From IMG/VR virus record IMGVR_UViG_3300049483_000112, positions 1-64,000 of that record: 64,000 nt of DNA. The stretch is one strand, 5' to 3'. The translations under genes were made by a program, and so were the position numbers. Of the stretch, positions 58,091 through 64,000 are shown one piece after another; position 1 is the stretch's first letter, and every line of letters begins with the position of its first letter. The DNA comes from a virus. The notes under the pieces are model-generated. The model worked only from the letters and a program-made list of their open reading frames with translations. It did not search any database and had not been told where the DNA came from.

Positions 58091-58699
58091 ATGAGCCAAT
58101 TCGAATTCGATAGCCCGACGCGCGTCACGATCAAGAACGTCAACGTGAGGTCTGAGATGCACGGCAGCGACCACGTGCCGGCGCTGGACATCTCGATGTC
58201 GTGCCGCCTCCCGAACGACGTGCTGAGCATGTTCAACGGCAACCTGAAGAGCATGTTCTATCAACGCGCGGGCGGGAAGGCGCAGCCAGAGCTTGAGGGC
58301 GTCACACCGATCTCCGACATGCCGTCGCTGCGCTGCCCGCTGCTTGAGCCTGTGCGCCTCAAGTCGGAGTTCGCCGGCTATGCCCTGTCGATCTCGCACG
58401 GCATCGGGTCGGCCGGCATTGAACTGGCCGGATGTGAGGTGCGCAAGTTCAAGGTGGACTGCCTCGACGGCGGGACGGTCGAGCTATCGTTCCAAGTGCA
58501 GGCCTCTGGTGTGCAACCGTCCGTCATTGGCCTGGTCGGCGCTCTGCTCGGGCAAGAGGTAGAGGTGCTGCTCACGGCGCCGACTGCAGAGCAGCAGGCC
58601 GAGTTTGCAAAGGCGCCGGCTCCGGAGAAGAAGCGCAAGGGCAAGGCCCTGACTGCGACGGACATTTTCGCAGGCGCAACGGCCGCCACCGCGCAATGA
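58091..58699 (+). CDS. Hypothetical protein, recombination operon end
   Basis: 202 residues. The start FEFDSPTRVTIKNVNVRSEM and LDISMSCRLPNDVLSMFNG resemble a beta-rich protein found with RecT/NinB systems in other phages; a Lys-rich C-terminal tail KKRKGKALTATDIF. No function known. Coupled to the acyltransferase by a four-base overlap. Confidence 0.7.
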   Translation: MSQFEFDSPTRVTIKNVNVRSEMHGSDHVPALDISMSCRLPNDVLSMFNGNLKSMFYQRAGGKAQPELEGVTPISDMPSLRCPLLEPVRLKSEFAGYALSISHGIGSAGIELAGCEVRKFKVDCLDGGTVELSFQVQASGVQPSVIGLVGALLGQEVEVLLTAPTAEQQAEFAKAPAPEKKRKGKALTATDIFAGATAATAQ

Positions 58700-59316
58700 G
58701 CCGGCTCGTTATTGCCGGCGCCGGAAACCTCGGGCGTGAGGTGGCGTCGTGGTGGCTCGCGGAAAATGCTGCGGACTTGCTTAGTACGGTGGCGTTTATC
58801 GATGACACACCGGGCATTCGGGGCGAGGTCGACGTTCCGGTCATCGGCGTCATCAGTCGGTCTGCTCTGCGCGATGATGATGCCGTGCTCGTCGCCATCG
58901 CTGATTGCATGGCCCGCTCGCGCGTTGCGGCCAGGGTGCTAGAGGCCGGTCGTCGCGCGGCGTATTTTTCACGCGATTCGTCGATCTCGCGTCATGTCCG
59001 TTTCGGGTATGGCGCCATCGTGATGCCGGGCGCCAGGATTAGCGTGGCGGCTCGCATCGGCGACGGGGTCGTGATCAACTGCAACTCAACAATCGGCCAC
59101 GACGTTGTGATTGGCGACTGGGTGACCATCAGCAGTCAGGTCGACATCTGCGGCCGCGTCACGATCGGCAACCGTGTGTTCATCGGCTCTGGCGCGCGCA
59201 TCATGCCTGGCCTGATGATCGGAGAGGACGCCCACATCGGCGCAGGGTCTGTGGTGCTGAAGGATGTTGCAGCCGGGGAGCATGTGTTCGGCGTGCCGGC
59301 GAGGAAAATCACATGA
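58696..59316 (+). CDS. NeuD/PglD-type sugar O- or N-acyltransferase
   Basis: 206 residues. An N-terminal Rossmann-like half (LVIAGAGNLGREVASWW) and a C-terminal left-handed beta-helix of hexapeptide repeats (VVINCNSTIGHDVVIGDWVT; AHIGAGSVVLKDVAAGE) with the catalytic His of the NeuD/PglD family in TIGHDV. It transfers an acyl group from CoA or ACP to an amino sugar. First gene of the metabolic cluster. Confidence 0.9.
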   Translation: MSRLVIAGAGNLGREVASWWLAENAADLLSTVAFIDDTPGIRGEVDVPVIGVISRSALRDDDAVLVAIADCMARSRVAARVLEAGRRAAYFSRDSSISRHVRFGYGAIVMPGARISVAARIGDGVVINCNSTIGHDVVIGDWVTISSQVDICGRVTIGNRVFIGSGARIMPGLMIGEDAHIGAGSVVLKDVAAGEHVFGVPARKIT

Positions 59317-60182
59317 ATCAGTGGCAGCCGATCGCGCACGTCTCGGAGCTACGCAATCACGGCGACTATGTCTGCCTGCCGTGGGGTGGTGATCACGAGG
59401 TTGCGGTGACGAACTTCCACGGCGCAATCGTCGCATGGAACAACCGCTGCCCGCACCGCGGCGCTCGCATCTACACCGACATGTTCGGCAATGCCGAGCC
59501 CAAGTGCGCCTACCACGCGCGAGTCGCAAAAGTCGATCAGGTGAAGAGATGCGCAAGCACCATCTTCAATGACTGGGTCTGGGTGTCTCATCAAGATGTG
59601 TGGTCCGACGCGCCGCGGATGTTGTTCGACGCTGGACGGTTCCCGTCGCTGAGCCTCTATCGGTCGGTGACGTTCATTCAGCAGGCGCATTGGACGGTGA
59701 GCGTCGAGAACGCGCTCGACTTCGAGCACGTCGGCGCGGTGCACGAAAGCTCACTGCACACACTGGGCCTGAATTCTATGGTCCTAAACCTTTTCCCCAA
59801 TGGCGGCTCGATGGAGCGCTTCAAGTCGAATGAGTCTCGCCGCTTGGCCGGGCTCGGCGCGATGTTCGCGCACGACCTGCCCGACTGGGACTACGCGCAT
59901 GTGCACTACTTCCCGTACACGTGCATGAGCAGCACCAAGGGTTTGACGGTGAGCCTGCAGCAATATTTCCCGCGCGCCGACGGCACGACAACGTTTGTGC
60001 ATCGGATGTACCAAGCGCAGACCAAGCAGGACGTGCGATCGTTCTTTGCGTCGGCCTGGGCCATGAACCTGAAGATCTTCGACGAAGACCGGAAGGTCGT
60101 CGAGCTCGTCAGGCCTTGGCACAACGGCCCGCTTGAAGAGCACGAGGCCCGCATCAAGCACTTTCGCGAGCACCTTGCGTGA
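59313..60182 (+). CDS. Rieske non-heme iron oxygenase
   Basis: 289 residues with both metal centres: Rieske [2Fe-2S] ligands C46/H48 (CPHRGA) and C65/H68 (CAYH), and the mononuclear iron motif N133-x2-D136-x2-H139-x4-H144 in VENALDFEHVGAVHESS. The family hydroxylates or otherwise oxidises small organic molecules using a separate reductase, which is not seen here. Shorter than classical alpha subunits, closer to single-component types such as those acting on sugars or quaternary amines. Overlaps neighbours by four bases. Confidence 0.9.
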   Translation: MNQWQPIAHVSELRNHGDYVCLPWGGDHEVAVTNFHGAIVAWNNRCPHRGARIYTDMFGNAEPKCAYHARVAKVDQVKRCASTIFNDWVWVSHQDVWSDAPRMLFDAGRFPSLSLYRSVTFIQQAHWTVSVENALDFEHVGAVHESSLHTLGLNSMVLNLFPNGGSMERFKSNESRRLAGLGAMFAHDLPDWDYAHVHYFPYTCMSSTKGLTVSLQQYFPRADGTTTFVHRMYQAQTKQDVRSFFASAWAMNLKIFDEDRKVVELVRPWHNGPLEEHEARIKHFREHLA

Positions 60183-60457
60183 CCGTCATTGGATTCGCCA
60201 GGGAGGTGCGCTGGCGCAAGAACACGATTCCGGCCGGTGCGGTGGTTGAGGCCGCGCATTCTCTGGCCGCCGAGTTCCGATCCGACTTCCCAGGTGTCGT
60301 GCTTGATCTTACGCCGCGTCCTGTGTTCACGATCTACGGCATCCACAGGCCGATCCGTTATGCGCTCTTTTGGGTTGATCGCTGCCCAGACTGCGTCGAC
60401 AAGAAGTTCACGGCATGCCACACATGCAACGACACAAGGAGAGTGATTTGGACGTGA
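60179..60457 (+). CDS. Small zinc-binding protein of the metabolic cluster
   Basis: 92 residues from a GTG overlapping the oxygenase stop. The C-terminal CPDCVDKKFTACHTC gives a four-Cys zinc site; the front reads as a beta sheet (VVLDLTPRPVFTIYGI). Could be a scaffold or partner of the oxygenase; unknown. Confidence 0.65.
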   Translation: MTVIGFAREVRWRKNTIPAGAVVEAAHSLAAEFRSDFPGVVLDLTPRPVFTIYGIHRPIRYALFWVDRCPDCVDKKFTACHTCNDTRRVIWT

Positions 60458-61488
60458 TCAAGTTGATGATCCCAGACATGCCGAGCACGAATGAATTGAT
60501 CCCCTACCTGCGGCGGATCGATCAGACGAGGCAGTACAGCAACAACGGACCTTTGGTACGACAACTCGAAGCAGAGTTGTCGGAGCGCCTCGACGGCGCC
60601 GGTGTGCTGGCCGTTTCCAACGGGACCGTGGCCATCGAGTTGATCCTGCGAGCGCTTGACATGCCGCGTGCGCGGGTCGTTGTCCCGTCTGTGACGTTTG
60701 TGGCCACAGGTCAAGCGGTATGGAATGCCGGCATGAGGGCGATACTGACCGACGTTGATCGCGAGTCGTGGCAGATGGATCGCTGGCCGACAGTCGATTG
60801 CGACATCTGCTTGCCCGTTGCTGCATTCGGGGTGCCGGTTCCAACCTCATCATTCGCCGCCGCCGCAACCGAGTCGCAGCCGGTCGTGATAGATGCCGCC
60901 GGCGCGCTGACATGCCAAGAGATCCCCAACAGCGAGCACGTGCACCTTGCCTACTCTCTGCACGCGACGAAGTTCGTCGGCTGCGGCGAGGGCGGCCTGG
61001 TCGTGAGCCGCAACGCAGACTTGCTCTCACGGGTCGAAGAGCTCCGCGCTTTCGGTCGCCACGGTACGAACGCGAAGATGAGCGAGTACCACGCGGCTGT
61101 TGCGCTGGCAGCGCTCGGCAGGATCGTCGGGAAGCGCCACCTGACCGTGGCGCTCGCGACAGAATACCTGCGCATCTTGCCGGCCGAGGTTGAGGTTCAG
61201 ACCGGCGTCATGGGTGATCGGACGATGTTCAATGTGCTGCTTCCTCCTCACCAAAGCGCCGCACACGTGATCGATGCGATGGGGCTGCGCGGGGTCGAAT
61301 GCAGGCAGTGGTACGCACCCTTTCTGCATGAGCGCGTCGAGTTTGCCGGCGCGGCTGCTGGCCGCGACTTCACGGTGTCAGAGATGATCGCGGCCAGAAT
61401 GATCAGCCTTCCGTTTCACACCCGCATGACGCTATCCGACGTGAACAGGGTGTGCATAGCTTTGTTCGAGGTGCTCGGTGGCAAGTGA
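60454..61488 (+). CDS. DegT/DnrJ/EryC1/StrS-type sugar aminotransferase
   Basis: 344 residues from a GTG at 60454 (GTGA overlap); a TTG at 60448, with AAGGAG 6 bases upstream, is an alternative. NGPLVRQLEAELSERL, AVSNGTVAIELILRAL, VVPSVTFVATGQAVWNAG and YSLHATKFVGCGEGG carry the PLP fold, with Lys in HATK as the PLP site. It makes amino sugars from nucleotide-linked keto sugars. Fits with NeuD-type acylation of the amine. Confidence 0.92.
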   Translation: MIKLMIPDMPSTNELIPYLRRIDQTRQYSNNGPLVRQLEAELSERLDGAGVLAVSNGTVAIELILRALDMPRARVVVPSVTFVATGQAVWNAGMRAILTDVDRESWQMDRWPTVDCDICLPVAAFGVPVPTSSFAAAATESQPVVIDAAGALTCQEIPNSEHVHLAYSLHATKFVGCGEGGLVVSRNADLLSRVEELRAFGRHGTNAKMSEYHAAVALAALGRIVGKRHLTVALATEYLRILPAEVEVQTGVMGDRTMFNVLLPPHQSAAHVIDAMGLRGVECRQWYAPFLHERVEFAGAAAGRDFTVSEMIAARMISLPFHTRMTLSDVNRVCIALFEVLGGK

Positions 61489-63346
61489 CAAGCTCCCGGC
61501 TGTTGTCGAGCCGGTCATCACGCAGATTGCGAACGTCAAGCTCGAGGACTGGGAGCGCGTCTGCTACCGGCGCGAGTACGAGCCCGCAGGGCAGGCCATG
61601 CTGACAAGCTTGCGCCGGCTGAAGGTCGGTGCCGAGTTCATTGGCTACGCTCCGAACACCGACATCAAGCCGATCCTCTACACGCGCTTCTGCGCGGCAG
61701 TCACTGCACTGCTGCTGGATCCCGGCTTTCAGATCAGCCAGGACGGGTTCGACCATTTGGCATCCGAGCACGCGATCATGGACTTGCTGTGGCGCGCAAG
61801 CGCGTTTCGCAACAGCGACTTCATGCTGGCTCAAGTGTCAAGCCAGACCGACCCAGAGAATCCGGCCTCGATCACGATCCTCGACGGCCCAGGCCTGGCC
61901 AAGTTCCTGCTGACCTACTCGCTTCGTAGCGGCTTCATGCTCAATTTCGAGCAGACATTCCGAAAGTCGCCGCAATCAACATTTTCGCTCTGGGCCGGAA
62001 TGATCAGTCCGCTGCTGACTGTTGCCAAGCAGGCGCATGAGCGTCGCGAGTTGCTGCTCGGGATGCACGAGATCTTCGCCGACGTGACGCTAACAGACGC
62101 CATTCTGCCGACGCTGAGCGATGCCTACATGTACACGAGCTACGGCTCGAGGCGCGACAAGCACGCCGCGAAGCGCACGGTGCACCTTCTGATGGCGTCC
62201 ATGCTCGCAAAGCGTGGCGTCGTCATCCCGCCGTTGTCAGCCGAGGTGTTGCGCGTCGTTGAGCGACCGACGATCGTGCTCTGCCTTGAGTGGTGGACAT
62301 CGTTGCATGCGATGTACCGGTGCTACGCGCCGATCGTCCAACAACTGCGATCGAAGTTCAGGCTCGTGGCGTTTTCGCAGGCGGCCGCAATCGACGAGGT
62401 CGGGAAGCAGTCCTTCGACGAGTGGCACGAGGTTCCGGCCGACAAGCTCGTCTTCGGCGACCTGATGAACCGCATCGCCGCGATCAAGCCAGACATCATC
62501 TACTACCCGTCGCTCGGAATGGCGATGTGGTGGGTGATGATGGCTTCGATCCGCCTGGCGCCGATTCAGATGATGACTCTCGGGCACCCGGCCAGCAGCC
62601 ACTCGCCCGTGATGGACTACCTCTTGTGCGACGAGGGCGCCATCGGCGACCACTCGCTCGTCACAGAGAAGGTGGTCGAGTACCCGAACGGCTCGGCACG
62701 CTTCATCGCGCGCCCGGATGCGCAGTGGCCACAGCCGCTGGTCGATGATGCTCCGAACACGGTGCACATTGCCATCCCTGCGATGCTCTGCAAGATCTCT
62801 GCGCCTTTTGTAGAGACGCTGCAGCGGATTGCGTCCGCGGCAAAAACGCCAGTGGTCTTTCACTTCTTCGTCAATATGCTCGGCGTGAATCTGTACGTCG
62901 CGGCAAGGGAGCTTCGCGAGTACCTGCCGACGGCGCTCATCTATCAACGAGACGCCTACAGCAGTTACCTAGCGAACCTGGCGAAGTGCCACGCGCACTT
63001 TTCACCGTGGCCGTTCGGCGGCACCAACAGCAACATCGATTCAATGCAACTTGGCCTGCCGATCTTGACGCTACTTGGCGACGAGCCACACGAGCGATTC
63101 GACGCCTTGATGGTGCGGCGTGCGCAGTTGCCCGAGTGGCTTGTCACCCATAGCGTGGATGAGTATGTGGCCGCAGGCGTGCGTCTGATAGACAATCACG
63201 CCGAGCGCAACCAGATACGCGACCACTTGCGCTCCTTCGATCTCGTCGGTGAGTTTTTCGGCGAACACCCGGAGCATCGAACAGCATTCGTCGATACGGT
63301 GTGGCGCGTGTACCTTGAGCACCCCAGGGCAGAGAATGAAATTTGA
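61478..63346 (+). CDS. HMW1C-like (GT41) glycosyltransferase
   Basis: 622 residues from a GTG. The C-terminal half has the HMW1C/OGT GT-B features: MTLGHPASSHSPVMDYLLCD, FSPWPFGGTNSNIDSMQLGL and LPILTLLGDEPHERFD. The N-terminal half is helical as in HMW1C. Such enzymes place glucose or related sugars on protein Asn or Ser/Thr in the cytoplasm, so a virion protein or host surface protein is a likely target. It contains no obvious TPR repeats. Confidence 0.85.
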   Translation: MASDKLPAVVEPVITQIANVKLEDWERVCYRREYEPAGQAMLTSLRRLKVGAEFIGYAPNTDIKPILYTRFCAAVTALLLDPGFQISQDGFDHLASEHAIMDLLWRASAFRNSDFMLAQVSSQTDPENPASITILDGPGLAKFLLTYSLRSGFMLNFEQTFRKSPQSTFSLWAGMISPLLTVAKQAHERRELLLGMHEIFADVTLTDAILPTLSDAYMYTSYGSRRDKHAAKRTVHLLMASMLAKRGVVIPPLSAEVLRVVERPTIVLCLEWWTSLHAMYRCYAPIVQQLRSKFRLVAFSQAAAIDEVGKQSFDEWHEVPADKLVFGDLMNRIAAIKPDIIYYPSLGMAMWWVMMASIRLAPIQMMTLGHPASSHSPVMDYLLCDEGAIGDHSLVTEKVVEYPNGSARFIARPDAQWPQPLVDDAPNTVHIAIPAMLCKISAPFVETLQRIASAAKTPVVFHFFVNMLGVNLYVAARELREYLPTALIYQRDAYSSYLANLAKCHAHFSPWPFGGTNSNIDSMQLGLPILTLLGDEPHERFDALMVRRAQLPEWLVTHSVDEYVAAGVRLIDNHAERNQIRDHLRSFDLVGEFFGEHPEHRTAFVDTVWRVYLEHPRAENEI

Positions 63347-63827
63347 AATTCAGATGCTTCAGCAGAAGATGCTGAACTGGCCGGTGGAGAGGCCGCCGAT
63401 AGCGGGCCGCGACTTGGCGCCGGAACGCAAGGCGATCAGGCTGGCCACCGATCACATGATCCACGATGCGCTACTGCGCAACGACTTGCCGGCCACCGTC
63501 GAGGCGGTGTGCAAGGTGATGATCGAGGCGGCCGATGTCTGCATCCAATGCGGCGATCCAGAAGTCGACGACTTCGTCACCGCATCACGTGAGTTGACGG
63601 TGTTTGCGCGCGACGTTGTTGACCGCGGCCTGCGCATGAAAGATATGGCCGACGTGAAGGCTGGCGTCGTCATGCTGGAGATCGTGTTGCGCGGTTTCGG
63701 GGTGCTTATCTCGATGCCGTACCTTGAGTGCTACACCGCAGCGCTCAACAATGAACCGATCGAGCCAATTCTTCGGGCAGCGGGCGTGATGAGGAGTGAC
63801 GATGCCAACGAACCAAAAACTGCTTGA
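63336..63827 (+). CDS. Hypothetical helical protein of the metabolic cluster
   Basis: 163 residues from ATG 63336, overlapping the glycosyltransferase end by 11 bases. All-helical, with MIHDALLRNDLPATVEAVCK and VKAGVVMLEIVLRGFGVL. Probably a partner of its neighbours; no family recognised. Confidence 0.65.
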   Translation: MKFEIQMLQQKMLNWPVERPPIAGRDLAPERKAIRLATDHMIHDALLRNDLPATVEAVCKVMIEAADVCIQCGDPEVDDFVTASRELTVFARDVVDRGLRMKDMADVKAGVVMLEIVLRGFGVLISMPYLECYTAALNNEPIEPILRAAGVMRSDDANEPKTA

Positions 63828-64000
63828 GTCGCTTGCCGAGATCTTGGAGCGGCCGACGCTGTCGCCCGACACAATCTTGGAATCCTGCGACAAGTGGGAC
63901 TCCGTCGCGGTGGTAATGACGGTCGCTGCGCTCGATGACCTATGCGGCGTGCGCGTCTCTGGCGAGCGGCTGACCGAGTGCATCACCGTCGCCGACATCC
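63802..64000 (+). CDS. Acyl carrier protein, C-terminus beyond window
   Basis: At least 66 residues from ATG 63802. The ACP pattern is clear: LLESLAEILERPTLSPDTIL, then WDSVAVVMTVAALDD with the phosphopantetheine Ser in DSV, then GVRVSGERLTEC. It would carry an acyl group for the acyltransferase at 58696 or for a gene past the edge. Overlaps the preceding gene by 26 bases. Confidence 0.85.
   Translation, partial: MPTNQKLLESLAEILERPTLSPDTILESCDKWDSVAVVMTVAALDDLCGVRVSGERLTECITVADI

Noticed and set aside
1-64000. tRNA genes, integrase or attachment sites
   Set aside because: None could be recognised by reading; a tRNA scan and the full genome would be needed to exclude them.

Overview
The window is a 64 kb piece of a GC-rich, tailed double-stranded DNA phage (or prophage) genome with siphovirus architecture: long tape measure, tube protein, terminator, HK97-gp10-like completion protein, DUF2460 / BR0599 / NlpC / Phage-tail_3 tail-tip block and a terminase-portal-MuF-protease-capsid head block. 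The high GC content and the kinds of genes suggest a proteobacterial host, possibly of the order Burkholderiales; this is inference from gene style, since no host-specific marker is present. No integrase, tRNA gene, rRNA gene or CRISPR array was seen. Both window ends cut genes.

Layout. 1-48,862 is read leftward (minus strand). From right to left it holds two small early genes, a Cro/CI-type HTH regulator, a replication block (replication protein, Twinkle/T7-gp4-like primase-helicase, RuvC-like resolvase), TerS, TerL, portal, then a block of accessory virion genes (methyltransferase-DUF115 fusion, Ig/polysaccharide-lyase-like protein, beta-sandwich protein, a 38-copy 22-residue repeat protein), MuF-like minor head protein carrying an intein, a 1,537-residue multi-effector head protein, XkdF-like protease/scaffold, major capsid protein, connectors, tail tube, G/GT chaperones with a -1 frameshift site, tape measure, tail tip, S74-chaperoned tail fibre, a lysis block (holin, lipoprotein, M15 endolysin and small membrane proteins) and a secreted beta-helix protein open at base 1.

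48,863-48,980 is a divergent promoter region. 48,981-58,699 is read rightward and carries small early genes, a DUF932 protein, a recombination set (RecT/Bet annealing protein, YqaJ/lambda-type exonuclease, Ref-like HNH protein, NinB) and two HNH-AP2 homing endonucleases. Two intergenic arrays of a degenerate pentanucleotide, NNGGC, bracket a pair of unknown genes. 58,696-64,000 is a rightward accessory metabolic cluster: NeuD/PglD-type acyltransferase, a complete Rieske non-heme oxygenase, DegT-type aminotransferase, HMW1C-like (GT41) glycosyltransferase, an unknown protein and an acyl carrier protein cut by the window end. Together these look like a glycan- or virion-modifying pathway.

The strongest candidates for something undescribed are: (1) a Vsr-fold homing endonuclease encoded on the opposite strand wholly inside the intein of the minor head protein, in exact codon-on-codon antisense register; (2) the giant head protein combining ADP-ribosyltransferase, GNAT and zeta-toxin-like kinase domains, each unit preceded by a repeated Q-x-RD-x-x-G-x-W tag also found on a separate 118-residue protein; and (3) the NNGGC arrays.
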